Position numbers and translations under genes: made by a program
Notes under the pieces: generated by a model
Told to the model about the DNA's origin: nothing
The model's input: only the letters and a program-made list of their open reading frames with translations
The model's database searches: none
Shown here: positions 35,413-48,057 of the stretch, piece after piece
Layout: every line of letters begins with the position of its first letter
Numbering within the stretch: the stretch's first letter is position 1
Assembly: GCA_033065855.1 (NCBI GenBank)
Contig: JAVXUO010001145.1
Coordinates: 84,583 to 148,582 of the forward strand
From: Escallonia rubra
Lineage: Eukaryota; Streptophyta; Magnoliopsida; Escalloniales; Escalloniaceae
Reading direction: 5' to 3'
Length of the DNA: 64,000 nucleotides

Positions 35413-36099
35413 ATGATGGATAACCAGAAGAGATGCAACCATGTTTTCATGGCCAAACTTGCATCCGAAGCAGAGCGATTCGGCGACATGGCCAAGTTTA
35501 TGGCCGAGCTAGTGGTGGGCTTGGCCTCCGAGGAGGAGCTGACCAAGGAGGAGCGCCTCCTCTTCTCCGGAGCCTACGAGAAGGTGGTCGCACTCAAACG
35601 AGAAGCACTGCTCGGGGTGATGGACAATGGCAACGGCGACCTCGTGAAAGAGTACTGTTCTAAGCTCAAGGCCGAGCTGTTGGAGACCTGCGACACGGCT
35701 TCAAGGCTGGTGGACACCGTCATCCCGCGTGCCACGAGTCCCGAGTCCAAGGCGCACTGCGTGATGATGAGGGCCGACTTCCGCCGGTACATGGCCGAGT
35801 TCTTGAACGGGAAGGAGAGAGACGAGGCGGTCGAGAAGGCTGCTGCCGACTATGAGGCCGCTCGCGGTATTGCCACAGCGGAGCTCGCCGCAAACCATTA
35901 CCTGACATTAGGAGTCATGCTGAACCTGGCAGTATTTAAGCATGACTGTCTTGGCAGTACTTGTGAGGCAATCAAGATTGCAAAGGAGGCTCTCATCGAA
36001 TCGGATTTTTATACCTCAGAGTCACCCAGGGATCCTGATGTCACTGCCATCAGTTCACTCCTTTATCAGAATCATCTTCTTTGGAGTTCCCTTATTTAG
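35413..36099 (+). CDS. Divergent 14-3-3 (GF14-type) protein, intronless
   Basis: 14-3-3 proteins are dimeric phosphoserine/threonine-binding adaptors. The 228-residue frame follows the family through nine helices: AKLASEAERFGDMAKFM (helix 1-2), ELTKEERLLFSGAYEKV (helix 3), VKEYCSKLKAELLETC, VIPRATSPESKAHCVMMRAD, FRRYMAEFLNGKERDEAVEK, LGVMLNLAVFKHD and the LLYQNHLLW end. Of the phosphopeptide-binding residues, the Arg and Tyr of RRYMAEF, the Asn of MLNLAVF and the Arg of LKRE are present. The usual Lys of AYKNV is Glu (AYEKV), a charge reversal in the pocket. The acidic C-terminal tail of usual members (about 245-265 residues) is missing. Plant 14-3-3 genes normally have introns. The coding GC is well above the surroundings, and no stop or frameshift is present. 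Confidence 0.9.
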   Translation: MMDNQKRCNHVFMAKLASEAERFGDMAKFMAELVVGLASEEELTKEERLLFSGAYEKVVALKREALLGVMDNGNGDLVKEYCSKLKAELLETCDTASRLVDTVIPRATSPESKAHCVMMRADFRRYMAEFLNGKERDEAVEKAAADYEAARGIATAELAANHYLTLGVMLNLAVFKHDCLGSTCEAIKIAKEALIESDFYTSESPRDPDVTAISSLLYQNHLLWSSLI

Positions 36100-36371
36100 G
36101 GTAGTCATAAGTATGTTTTAGTAGACTAGTAAAGATTACAAGCACCAAGTTGGTTTTTGCTTGAGAAACTTTAATTTCAGTGTCATGCAATTTCTCATGA
36201 TGGGCACGTTGTCTTTTGTAGAATAGACGAGTTAGTTGTCTATTGGCAATTCCTTATGTTGCACCTTCTCTCATCATTGTGGTGCTTGCTACCATATTTG
36301 CTTATGCTTGTTATATCCAGGTTTGCTCTAGAGATAAAAATCTAGAAAGTCTTATTACTTTCTTCGGAACT

Positions 36372-36910
36372 AGGGCCACGGCTTTAGGTTGAGTTTTATG
36401 GGTTCACCCAACCCAATTTAAGATAATATGGACTTCTACCCAACCCAACCTACTTAATGATAAAAGGGGTTAGGATGAATTGAATTCGTATCATAATGAG
36501 TTTTGTTGGCTTGAGCTTTTCAAACTCATTTGGATACAAACTCAGATTGTGAACCACCACATGTCGTCCGCCACAGGTAGCCTCCACCGCCGGCTGCAAC
36601 CACCTTCTCTATTCACCGTGATAGCCAACAGCTACCTCCAACCGTCGCCTGTTGCGACCCTTGCCAGCAACCATCTCCACCTTCGTCTACAGCCACCGCT
36701 ACCTGTTGCCACTGTCGGCCACCACCACCCTTTTTTCTTGTTTCGAAAAAAAAATTAAGAATTCTTTGTTTTAATCATCCCATTGAAACCCAAATAAACC
36801 CATCTAACCCAACCCAATTGATTTATTTATTTAAGCTCGTGGGTTTTTAAAACAAATGAGCTTTCTCGAGTTGGGTATAAATCAACCCCACCCACCCAAG
36901 TTGCACCCTT
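36372..36910. mobile_element. Candidate MITE with CCACC/CCGCC core
   Basis: The left end (agggccacgg, then ggttcacccaacccaattta) and the right end (taacccaacccaattgattt, then aagttgcaccctt) contain CCCAACCCAA blocks and hAT-like AGGGTGCAAC-type termini in approximate inverted order. The core (36555-36725) is rich in CCACC, CCGCC and CAACC. The ends are diverged and no target duplication was seen. It sits between the 14-3-3 gene and the 3' end of the DUF3531 gene. Confidence 0.45.
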
Positions 36911-37027
36911 ATCAAATCGTAACAGATATCTTACACAAGAAATCAAAGAGCGAAGATATATTATGTTAGACAAACTGTGGATTTTACAATGATTGTAGCA
37001 TAAACAATCTGAAAATTCACTCTCATA

Positions 37028-37130
37028 TCAGATCTTGAAATTCTTGTACCCGTCATCGGAACTTCTCATTCCCTCTTCCCAATCACCTAAGCGGCGACCA
37101 CCAAAAACTACCTGCTGAATGCCCAAGTAT
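37028..37130 (-). CDS. DUF3531 gene exon 8 (stop codon)
   Basis: This exon encodes YLGIQQVVFGGRRLGDWEEG and ends MRSSDDGYKNFKI followed by TGA at 37028-37030. Confidence 0.94.
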
Positions 37131-40100
37131 CTGCCCAATAAAGAAAGTAGAGAGCGTTAGTTACTTGTAGAATAATGGGACAATGGCATGACTAGTAGGC
37201 TGAGTTATTCATCAAAGTAAAAAGCATCTGCGATCAGGAAGAATGGCTTACTCTGAACTCAACACAGTTAGGCAGTTAAGGAGTACATCAATGGCGAAGA
37301 AATCAGAGGTACCAAGGTCTACCCTGTTGAACATTCCATAACAGTGAGTGAATCAGTTTTAAGAGAAATCCCAATGAAAGGATGTCATATTAGTGATTGT
37401 CATTGGAGTCGGTTCAAAACTGAGTACCAAAATCGACCCCAACTGTCCTGAAACTCAACATCACCAATATCATGGAATGACGATGGCATCACGTTAAAAC
37501 CCTTGTCTGCATCATAGAGCGGGTCGTAATCCATTGACGAATTACCCAACTGCAATGTTTTAACGCCACATTAGCTTCATCAATGTAACAAGTCTCAGAA
37601 CGATAAATGAAGTAACAAACAGATCATGTAAAACAAAGAAAGCTCCAAATCATAGGACACAGATATTGGGGTATCTGAAAATCCACTTCCAATTTTTTCT
37701 GAGTCAATTATAAACTATATACACCATTAGAGCAGACAAAAAGTTATGCAGCAAAGCCAATAACCCCCTCTTTCCAGTCACTTTTTGAAAAAGAAAGTGG
37801 TGCATAAGGTACATATCCAGAGTAAACAGAACCAGACACGGAGCCAGCCTACGTAATTCAGAAAATTCACTGAGTTGAATGCCGTTCAACTGCTTAAACG
37901 ACCATTATCATTTAGTTACACGTAAAAGAGTATGTTACATAAACAGAGAAATTGCACCTGTCATATTGTTTATCGGAGTACCAGATAGCTACACTTGAGT
38001 TTTACTGTCAACTTGAGTTTTACTGTCAACATCTTCGATAACTTTCAGTTGTCCTTAGTCAAGATGTAAATGTACAGTGAATGTACAGTGAAGTAATGAT
38101 TAGTCAAAAAGGTGCATATTCTTTTAAATAAATCGCAAAATCGTTCCAATGGATTTTCCTATAAAATAAAAACGGATTTCTACTCGTCCTCTCATAGTGG
38201 TTCAATATTTTCCAAGTGCAAGAAACATGCATATGAGTTTTTCTGTGACAAAATTAAATGAGCAACAAATGTCAAGTGGATGGAGTTTTACTAGACACAA
38301 GGAAAGAATAAGGGCAGGATATAATAGCAGAATAGGCATAAAGATAAAACTTCTCCACTCCGTGCATGAGCAGATGACAGAACATAACTTTTTGAGTGAA
38401 AGAAACAAAAAATGCCTAGAGGTATCGTCGTTCATACGCTTTTTTCCTCTCAGTAAAAAGAGACACCAATTGGTTTGGGTTCTGAATTAAAACTTTGTCC
38501 CGTTTATTTTCCAGATAAACAAGGGTTTTCTTCGGTTTCAGAGAGTGGAAATTTTCATTAGGGGTTTTCTAATAATTTTTGCATACAAATCAAGAACACA
38601 GATAAGTAATGAGCAAATAACTGATTGAGCATAACTGATAGAAAGAACATAATTTTACCTGTAAATTAGATGAGTTAAAAGCACCCAACCGGCCCATGAC
38701 ATACCATGACTGAATAACCTGCAAATAATTTGCTTCACTAGTATTAACTAACAATGACAAACTAGCTCCAGCTATGCTAAAGACATAGTACAGGAGCAAG
38801 AAATGAAGAAGGCATCAAGAGCTAGAGAAGAAAGGCATAAGAATCTACATACACTACCAATCAGGTCGACATCCCGATCAGATGGTGATCCATATAACTC
38901 AAACCATATGTAGGAATCAATAGGATTGAAGCTGTCAGACACGTAAACAAGACAAGATACACTTCAATATTCAACACATGTATGCGAACGTTGAAGCAGA
39001 AACCTAAACGTAGCAAGTTACACCATTTCATACTCATAATATGTACCCTACGTCTTTGAGTCAAATCATGTATGCACATATATCTTTGTGATCGTATCCT
39101 AACATATACTTCAATTTGACATCTAAGAAGAGTGAAGCTCTAGCAACTGAGCTATCTTAGAACACCGAAAACAAGATCAGGCCAATATCAAAGACAAGAG
39201 GAGCATAATAATACAAACCACTTCTCTTATTATTATGCTCCTGTTGTCTAGCAAAGAGTAACTATGATATTTCAAAGCAACAAAGCAGCACATCAATGTG
39301 CTCAGCTTGGTTGCCTAAGACTGATCGTTGTTGAAAGTAAATTATAACTGTTGAATTTTCAAGTAATACTTATGTGCGTGTGTGCGCGCGCGTGTGTGCC
39401 CGTGTATGTTTGCCTATATATATTAGACCCTAATTCATGTAATATTAAAATAAACACAAAGTTCTTGATCGGGAAAAGGCTTTACGGTCAAGTGCTTCTC
39501 CCTCGTAGCAAATTGATGACACAGAGCCTAGCTACATAGTTTTAGAACCATCATCAGGTCTCAAGTACTTATAGTATCATGGTAACAACATAACTGTTTA
39601 GAATGAAAGAAGCAATAAGTCTGCTATTTCTTGACCAGAATAAAAAAAGGTAACAAAAAAGTTGCAAAGAGTAGATGACTGATCGTTTCAAGCAGGAATT
39701 CGTTTAAAGAGGTAGCAAAAGGGTTCAGGATTATCACTTTCCATCGAATTAAAATGAAGGAAAAGAAAGGAGAATAGAGGCTTTGCCCCTGAAAGAGCAC
39801 ACACAGGCCCAATAACTATACCTTTGCATCCCAACCTCCGGTGATCAACCAAAACTCACTTTTCAGGTAAACTGGTCGAATCATGGGGCACTTCATTTCT
39901 TTGATCAAGTATGAAAGAAATTTCTTCTCTCTTTGTCAAGTTATAGGGACACAAGAAACCACTGTGTTAAAGAATTGAGGTCGCTGCTTGCTTACATAAT
40001 TAACAGATCTCCATAAGCTCTTAAACTAAGGAACTGAATTATTGTCACCTTTTGGTGGATGCACTTTTTACAGCCTGTGAGCCACATTAACTCATTTAGC

Positions 40101-43100
40101 TAGGGGCTCAACAGCAAAAATATCAAATGAGAGGTACCACAAGAAAGCAATCTTTGTTGTGGCCATAGCAGTATGCCAAAGGGGCAGGGAATGAAAATAG
40201 ATGAGCCATTCTCGAATGTGATCAGTGGCTTTTTGACAACTGCACGTAGTGGACAGCTATTGATACGATCACTTCTGACTGAACAAATTAGCAAAAAGAT
40301 TATTATATCGATTTCAAGGGGATAAATCGTACACCTATAGATAGAGGAATTCTCTCGCCTATGTTTTAAAAAGTTACTGAAGGGGGCTCGCATCATTCTA
40401 TAGCCAATCAGTGAATCTTTTCTTGGTTCAACTCATTAACCCTTCAACGAAGACTTTCTTGTCTTGTCGAAAATGGAGTGCTTAGGTGGGGGTGTGGTAG
40501 AAGTTAGAGCAGAAAGCACTGAAGAGCTTAATAAAGGGTGATGAAGGTGTCAAGGTCACTAGGTCCCTACTTCACTCCATTCTCCATGGGCAGACGGGGT
40601 AAATGTCTTCCCTACTCGTTCCTCTTTCCAATCTGATCCCCTTAATTAATCTTTCCTAACTTTCTTCTCTTCTATACAAGTTATTGGAACGATGTCAATT
40701 TCAAAAGCCTTTTTCACCTACTCAATGAAGGCGGGGGGCCACATGCATGTTCTCAAGATACTTTCCCATAAGAAGAAAGAAAGCCAAGTACCGGAAAGTG
40801 GTGTACCCTCAGCATAAACCAAAGGAATAAAACTCTTCTAATACGACTGGCTATTTTAGCCCTTTTTTTAGTGCAAAGGCACACACCTAATAGTCACAGT
40901 TGGGGAATAGGAAGCTGAGGGAAGAGAGGCCACGGCAGATGAAAACTACAGGTGAATATATATCTTGTTGACATTCCGATTCTCTATTAGCTCTGACTGA
41001 ATTTCTTCATGCTTTTAACTTCCAATAAGAGCAACTAGGTCGGGGACTGAGAATATGCAAAGAAAGACAGAAAAAGAAAGTCGATACGTCCTACAACAGT
41101 AAAATGAAGGAACTGTTGACTGGTCGCTCGGCTAGGCCAGGTCCACCAATAGGGCGAGCTATGTTTGTGTGTAGTTGTTTTCTTACGTTCTTATTCTCAG
41201 TAATGCAATTGGAGATCTGAAAAGTCATACAAAACCTCAACTTAGCATTAAGACGACCACTCATGGGGAAAATGAAAACCTGCTTCCTAAGATAGAACCA
41301 GGGCTTTATCTAGCAATCAATGAAAAGAGAAACCCAATCTCAACGGGAAAGCAAAAAGAGAAAAAGAAAAAGAAAGAAAGAAAGTCTTTCCTGGGGATTT
41401 GTCCCTAGTGATAGAGTGAAGATAGAACCATCAATATTCGGAGAGCATCAATACGTCCACAATCTTTATTGCTTCATGCCATACTGTATCTTGTTAAGCG
41501 TGGATGCGGTAATGGAATAGAAAGAAGGGGTTTACAGAAGGGGTTCGACCAATATGAGCAAGATGATATAGGATGTGACAATGGGATTGATCTTGCTGAG
41601 TGAGTCGACCATGGCCTTTCAGTATGTGGCTCCACTTGAAGTCCAAACGACATGAATACATATTAGTACGTTATAGCTCCAGACCAGGTGAATGGAGTGG
41701 CAGCAAGTAGATTACCAATGCCTTGATTGGGATTGAGGTAGTTTTTTCCTTGTATATCTATATTTCTAGAAGGTTTAGTGGTAAATGAGTTTGATGACGA
41801 CATTAATACATCTGAAAAAAAGAAAGCCTCTAACTAGCTTGCCTACTATCTCTATCCTAATATACGATACATTAGCAGGGTAGATTACGCTAACTCAGGT
41901 GCTTACTTCTACTAATCTAGGGCCAAGTTGCGCCTTTTCGTTTATGACAATCCATTCTCTTTAATTTTTATGAGTCTAGTACGCGAACCTATTAGTCCTC
42001 AGAAACTATAAAACCTTCTGCCTAACAGTCCAAACTGCGACTAACCTGAAGGGATAAGGGTGGTAAGAAATCTCAATGGGCGAGAGAGCAATTCTCTATG
42101 GAAAAAAGATTGAAAAAGAAAACACAGCCCCTTAGAGGCAGGACCACTGACCGGCTGTTCCATCCCCCTCAAAAAAGATGGGCGTCTAAGCTCAAAGGAC
42201 CCCTACAGCTCTTTCGTCTACTGCTCTTATGCCAACTTCTAAAGAGCAGGACGGTCCTGAAAGGGAGTTAAAAGTTCCTCTTTAATGGTGTTCCTCCTGT
42301 GATATAACCTTAAAAAGAGCCCAACTAAAACCTATTCCTAATCACAGGGAATTAACTCGTATCTCAAATGAACGTAACCGTGAGTTACCATTTTTTGGGT
42401 GCACCAGCTACAGGAAGATTTTGTACAGCCCTGCAATCCACGAAGTCCTGCTCCTGTAGAACTTTATGATGCCTCACTTTAGAAATGAAATGCAAGAAGC
42501 CAAAGTAAGGTTATTGCTCATTCTTTATCCACCTCTATTACTTTGCTTATTTCTACATCGACTTCTAACTTTACTTTCTACAATCATTATTGTTGTCAGC
42601 AAATTCTCAAACTCATTCTTAAAAATCAATTTGCAGACATATATTTAAACTCAGACAGTCAGATCTAGACCAGTAGTGACCGGAAATAATAACAAACCTA
42701 GCTTGAACGAAAACTGAGTTGAGCAGGATGACTACTTCCGCTATCAACTAGCTATGAAAACCAACTAAAATGTTGATCAACAAAAATTACAAAATACAGT
42801 TCCTCGAACCATAAGACGCTCTTGACATCTCAAGCAGACATTGTACTATGCATGGCAACTAAAGTTAATATAAATGATTGCGAATTCTGGAAATGCCCGC
42901 TATGTATGTAAGGAAGTCCTTGGAATGATCATCCTACCGAAACTGAAAAATATATACACGACCAGAAAAAGACCCGGCAATCAACTTCTGATGGAAGATA
43001 GGCTTTATCCTTCCTATCTGCTCAGTCTATCCTTCATATGCTCAAAATCGACCTTCATCATTTTCAAAATCATTAGGCCATGCTACCGCATCAAACTCTT

Positions 43101-46100
43101 AGAACAAGAGGGCCAATTAAGGTGCATTTATCTTTCAAATTTTCTGTAACTTCACAGTCTTGTCATCCATATCTGTCTGAACCAGTTCATTTTGGATATT
43201 GTAACGAACTCTCTTCCTCAACTGGCAATGATATATCTGCACTGCAAACCCACTAGTCCAGCTTGCCCGGGGCAGGAGGGGAGAGGAAGGGGGGGATTAC
43301 CCTGATATGTCGAGATGTCCTAATCCATTGCTACTTGAAAACATTACCAGAATTTCTTCATCTGGTTGGAGAAGTGAGATGTATCATTAGAATCTGTTAA
43401 AGAATGACAGAACTCAGTGGCATAAGTAGAGCAGATCTCACCCCCCCCCCCCCCCCATCACCACCCCAACCCCCAGGAACACACCCTCCCCTCCAAGCCA
43501 AACAAAATGTCGTTGCACGACAAATCAACCCAAGCTAGATCTTGCTACTCAAAACTTCCAATCGTCATCATCCGCATCCTCGCCGTCACAAATTAATTCG
43601 AAATGTCCCAAACATCAAAAAAATATAGAAAAGAGCTGCTTCCCTTTTTACTTAGCGATTGAGCTAGCTCTTCGCTGTTGGTGGAATAGGTACTCTTATA
43701 TAATGCATTTCAAGAAAATGCTCATCGTAGGAAATCCTTCTTCCAAGCATGGGTGTCTTTAATTCAAAGAAACTTTATCCATTCTTCATGAGTGTCAATA
43801 AGCATAGGCAGACAAAGGTGTCAGATCAGCCAAAACCTGTGGTTCTCTAACTTCATTTACTGTAACTTCTTTTACTTGCTCTAGTAGCAGGCAAGGGTCA
43901 ACAGAGAGAAGAAAGCAAATGGCTCAGGAATCAACTGGTTCCAAGAAGAATTTCAGACCTGCAGTTTGGAATATTGTAGAACAAGAGGAGCCATTTGAGG
44001 AGATGACTCAACTTAAAAGACAGATGCAGCCGCAGCGAGGCAAAGGACTAACTTGTCTGGTCTTGCAGTGCACGAATAGTATGTTTCTAGTTTATGCCTT
44101 CCTCTTCCATGACAACTTAGGAATGCTGGCCGACAAAAATCCTCACGCTAATTCTCCCCTGCAAATTTATGTTTACCTCCACCTTGTCTTATCATATTGA
44201 CTTGATGCAAACCCTTATTCTATTCTTACTTGAATGACAGCACACCAATCAATTTTTCTTTTGATAAACTTTTATTTTTAATGTATTGCTTCTTGGTTTC
44301 ACAACACTCTGAACCATACAAAATTCTTGGCGTCACTTGCATCCTTAATGTTTTCAGCTTCAACTTCAGAAGGATATAGCGTCCTTAAACTATTATCGTA
44401 CAACTATTTTAAGGGAAAGCCCTCAGCATCTCTCCCTCGTTTGTGCAATACTGATAAAAGATACCTCCTACTCTGACAAAATCTGCACTACAAATACTCT
44501 TAGTCCTGCTTTTTTAACCCAAAGCCTTTGAAGGTAAAGTCCTCAGAACTCATCAGAAAATAAGCCAACTGTTAACATATAACCGTTATACTTTTGTAAT
44601 TTTAGGCAGGATGAGCAAATATATAAGTGTTCAAGACAAAAATATACATGTAATCACAGAACTATCAAGTCAAAGGTCATACTTGATGCACGAAGTTGTG
44701 GACTATCAAGAATGCATGAGTATATGGATAGATGTCTCACAAGAAAACATTGTAATATAGTAAAATATACGTGAGATGATATCACTACAAAGGTAAGGCA
44801 GATTGTCAGTATATACTAAAACCGTATGCACATTATATGAGGAAAACTGACGACCCCAGTAAAACCAGAGATAGAGATGGGGGGTGTCGAGAGAGAGCGA
44901 GGAAGGAGGGAGGGGGGAGGGGTGCAACCAAGTACAATTATATGTAAGAGGCCAATTACTCTCTAAAGCTGACTTTGAAAGCGAGGACTGAGCCTGTCTT
45001 GGACTTCTGCAGATCTCGACCCTTTGTTCGGACCCTCTCCTCAACCTGTCGAATCACAAAGACTGAACTTTGAGCTGGAAGAGTTTTACCATCTGTAAAG
45101 ATAATTACAACATCTCGGAAAGATATTTCACTGTTTTGGAACAGTCTTACATTGATTGACTTGCATCTTGGTCTTACTGCATCTTTAGGTACAAAGTTGG
45201 GTCAGACATAAAGTTAATAGCAGAGATCACCATTTACTACAACGACCCTTAGCAGTGTAATACTCGGGAGCAAAGTGGGGTAAAGCGGAGAATCAGATCA
45301 CTTGTAGCCATAAGGTCTTAGTCTCTATTAGAGCTGAGCTATCTATTAAAGCTGAGCTAGAAATATCTTATGTTTCTTTCTCAATAGACCACCTTTATCT
45401 ACATCAGGATGCTACGTTATGCTCAAAGCATCCACTGCCAACATTCTGTGTCTGAACATTCTAGAAGTCTTTGATTCCGAAATGGATCCGATTATCTTGG
45501 AAATGGAAGTAAAACTATCAAATAAGGGTGCTCATTGCACATTTCGTTTTTAAGCAGGGAGCGTATGCTTAGTCCTAATATTTTTCCACACCAGATTTTT
45601 GGTAGGACTGCACTGACCAATCAAGCTAAACGTGAAACAAAGCCCCAAATTATTCTTCTTTCCACCAGTTGGGTCTACATAAAACATTTAGCCAAATGAA
45701 ATTTTGATTTAGTTTTATTTGTTTAACAACATGGTAGTATAGACATGCTTTCTGACTAAGTCAGCTAGATGCGTTATTATCGTTTTCGTATCAATGATAT
45801 ATAAAGACTAAAGAGACACAAGTCATCAATTTAACAATTTTCAATATTATCTTAATACCCAAGATATCCTTTGACATATTAACTGCAAACCAATGTATTC
45901 GATCTACTACTAAGAAACAAAGATTTCAATGCAGAATTTTTTGAGTGCTACTACCATTGTATCACAAAGATTGATCACTGGGTATTCAACAAGAAAACAT
46001 ATTTCTTCGCGCATCATTAACGTCTGGTAAAATACTAATATCAACAGGCTTAATGGCGCAGTTAGTATCGTTTCTCGAATCCTAGATGCATATAATGAAG

Positions 46101-47891
46101 TGTTGCCCAGGTGACTGCTTAATGCTTATAATCCAGATCTTCAAACATCTAGCAACAAGTGCGAAGTTCATTGGTCAACTATGCAGATTCAAAAGGCATT
46201 ACTGATAAACAAAGTCAGGGGCATCTACGCTCAGAGCTAGACTGAAAACTTCCCCAATGATAAACACTAAAATTAAGGATAATATATGTTCCTCAGTTCA
46301 GTTCCCCCATCACTGCTGAACCTTCTTGGCTTTCAATTAACCTAGAATGAAAAGATTTCTCTTCAATGGGGGCTAATTAAATACAAAAAATTACCTACCG
46401 ATGAAAAAAAATTCATAAACAAGATATGGACAAGTATACCCAATGCCAGAGCAGCGATAATATAACTAATTAAACTGAAGAATAAAAATAACTTAAGAAA
46501 CACTCTTAAGGATGATTCGTGACTGCATAGTCAGCTCAGGATGATTCGTGACTGCAACAGTCAGCTATGGGGTTCTGTCCCAATAAGAGTGCTAGTTCTT
46601 TCTTGCCAGGAACTTCCAGTTATGTTGGTTCAATTTCTGCGTCCAATTATCTATTGCAAATCGAGTGCTAGACAGAGGCCCGCGCACATAAAAATATGCA
46701 CAGAATAGCTAGTGATACATCGTTGGCAGTAGTATTCACTTGAATGCAGTTGATATTGGGGCTGCAAACTCGGAGTGCAATAATTAGCAGTATTTACGTT
46801 ACAAGGAAGTTTCCTCCTAACAATTTATCTAAGTGAAATTAAAAGGTCATTGGCTTATGATCGGGCTATTGTGACCATACAACATGACATGTTATCACTA
46901 ATCAACTTCATTGGTCATCACATTTTTTTTGAAAAGTCATATTGAAAACAACCGCTAGAGAGGGTGACCGCAAGTTTGCAATCGATACACAAAAGGTCAA
47001 TCACCTCTACACCCCAAAAAGCTAATCAAAAGAAAAGCATCACTGAACCCAATCTTTTTCTCAGCCCAAAGAGTTATCATAACCAAAAGAAAGTTTCAAT
47101 TATAGATCTCATTGATATTCCTCCAACAAAATAGAACGGTTGTAGCATGTGAAGTTGGCCATTAGTATTTCAGCAATACTTATTGAAACAAAAAAAGATC
47201 GAAGTAATAAATCAATATTCTCGAGAACCATTTACAATCATATTGGTAATCAAGTTGTTTAAAAAAAATGCAGGATAAGTTAGCTATTACGTAAACCTTT
47301 TTCCTCATTTCATCAGGGTTCCCAATGCTGTCACCAAGAACAGCTCGAAGCTCAGCATCATTTTTGCAAGCATCTTCCAACACCCTGTGTGCAGTTTAAC
47401 ACAAGTAAATAAACCAAAACTGATTCCACAATTAAGCTGTCACTAAGTTACTTATGAAAAAACTGAAAGAGGGAGAATGACTTTGCCCATGTTGGATAAT
47501 TGTGAAGCCGCTCGAGTTCACGCTTCCTCTTCTCCTCCCGTATCTTTAGCAGTCTCCGCCCTCTAGCAGTCGTTCCCGACCCTTTAGCCGCCTTTAGATT
47601 CATATTACTATCTCTTGTGCCAGTGCTAGTGGAGGTATCGTTGCTATCATTTGAAACCGACGATGTAGAGGCTTTAGGCGGTAGCATTTGCCGCGGGGGC
47701 TTCGTATTTGTGCCCACAGAGTCCCATTTAAAACTAGCCATCCATTCTTTATGGGGAATTGGATAGAATTGAGAAACTAGCAACACACACGGCGGCTTCC
47801 ACGGCATTGAAGAAAGATTACATTGATATCGATGGGGCTGAGTAAGCGAAGATGCAGTAGAACTAGAACCCATGTGCATCACCATCTCCAT
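37028..47891 (-). CDS. DUF3531-family protein, complete, eight exons
   Basis: The exons, all GT-AG and in phase, are 47482-47891, 47297-47384, 44960-45045, 38853-38931, 38659-38718, 37428-37549, 37252-37323 and 37028-37130. They total 1020 nt and encode 339 residues. The order of motifs is ARGRRLLKIREEKRKRELER, LHNYPTWAKVLEDACKND, ELRAVLGDSIGNPDEMRKK, VEERVRTKGRD, SYIWFELYGSPSDRDVDLIG, SVIQSWYVMGRLGAFNSSNL, SMDYDPLYDADKGFNVMPSS, DLGTSDFFAIDVLLNC and a YLGIQQVVFGGRRLGDWEEG end. From memory this matches a plant family named only as DUF3531, shared with cyanobacteria. The Ser/Thr-rich first ~90 residues fit a plastid transit peptide, which is inference. No biochemical function is known to me. 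Intron 3 (6 kb) carries a possible organelle-derived insert. Confidence 0.9.
37252..37323 (-). CDS. DUF3531 gene exon 7
   Basis: Seventy-two nt encode VDLGTSDFFAIDVLLNCLTV and LSS plus two bases of a Glu codon. The donor is GTAAGC. Confidence 0.92.
37428..37549 (-). CDS. DUF3531 gene exon 6
   Basis: This 122-nt exon encodes LGNSSMDYDPLYDADKGFNV then MPSSFHDIGDVEF and QDSWGRF plus two bases of Trp. The donor is GTACTC. Confidence 0.9.
38659..38718 (-). CDS. DUF3531 gene exon 5
   Basis: Sixty nt encode exactly VIQSWYVMGRLGAFNSSNLQ, with codon-boundary junctions on both sides. Confidence 0.94.
38853..38931 (-). CDS. DUF3531 gene exon 4
   Basis: Seventy-nine nt encode FNPIDSYIWFELYGSPSDRD and VDLIGS, completing the Asp codon from exon 3. 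The acceptor is ACAG and the donor GTATGT. Confidence 0.92.
39192..39249. repeat. Short hairpin, 22-bp arms with one mismatch
   Basis: Arm 39192-39213 (agacaagaggagcataat and on) pairs with 39228-39249 at 21 of 22 positions around a 14-nt loop. It lies in intron 3 of the DUF3531 gene. Confidence 0.85.
40400..42450. other. Possible organelle (mitochondrial)-derived insert in intron 3
   Basis: This part of the intron is less AT-rich than its surroundings. It is made of short purine runs (gaaagaaagaaag, agaaaaagaaag) and words such as gaaagcactgaagagct and gggttcgaccaatatg that look like plant mitochondrial intergenic DNA. No mitochondrial gene is present, so the call rests on sequence style only. 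Confidence 0.3.
44960..45045 (-). CDS. DUF3531 gene exon 3
   Basis: Eighty-six nt encode VEERVRTKGRDLQKSKTGSV and LAFKVSFR plus two bases of an Asp codon. The donor GTAATT opens a 6 kb intron. Confidence 0.9.
45046..47296. other. Intron 2 of the DUF3531 gene, no further feature
   Basis: AT-rich intron sequence. A short direct repeat (ggatgattcgtgactgca, twice at about 46511-46555) is the only regularity I noticed. Confidence 0.5.
47297..47384 (-). CDS. DUF3531 gene exon 2
   Basis: Eighty-eight nt encode VLEDACKNDAELRAVLGDSI and GNPDEMRKK. The Lys codon is shared with exon 1 (AA|G). Confidence 0.92.
47482..47891 (-). CDS. DUF3531 gene exon 1
   Basis: This 410-nt exon encodes the Ser/Thr-rich N-terminus and the basic block ARGRRLLKIREEKRKRELER followed by LHNYPTWA. 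Start codons at 47891, 47882 and 47873 (MEMVMHM) are all possible; the first is chosen. The donor is GTCATT. Confidence 0.88.
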
Positions 47892-48057
47892 TTCATGAAA
47901 ACTTTATAAATGCCTGAATATTTGCATAAAAATCAGGAACCCAAATTCCCAAGCCTAAATGCCTAATTCTGCTAAATATTTGATTTTTTGTTCTTAGTTG
48001 GGTTAGAAAGCAGAAACCCTTGTATCTGCCACAACATGAAAGAGTAGAGAAACACTT

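Noticed and set aside
39351-39539. Open frame with Cys/Val repeats
   Set aside because: It derives from a short GTGTGCGCGCG alternating tract in an intron.
43919-44200. Open frame of 93 codons with a charged N-terminus
   Set aside because: It lies in intron 3 of the DUF3531 gene on the opposite strand, has no recognised domain and no supporting context.
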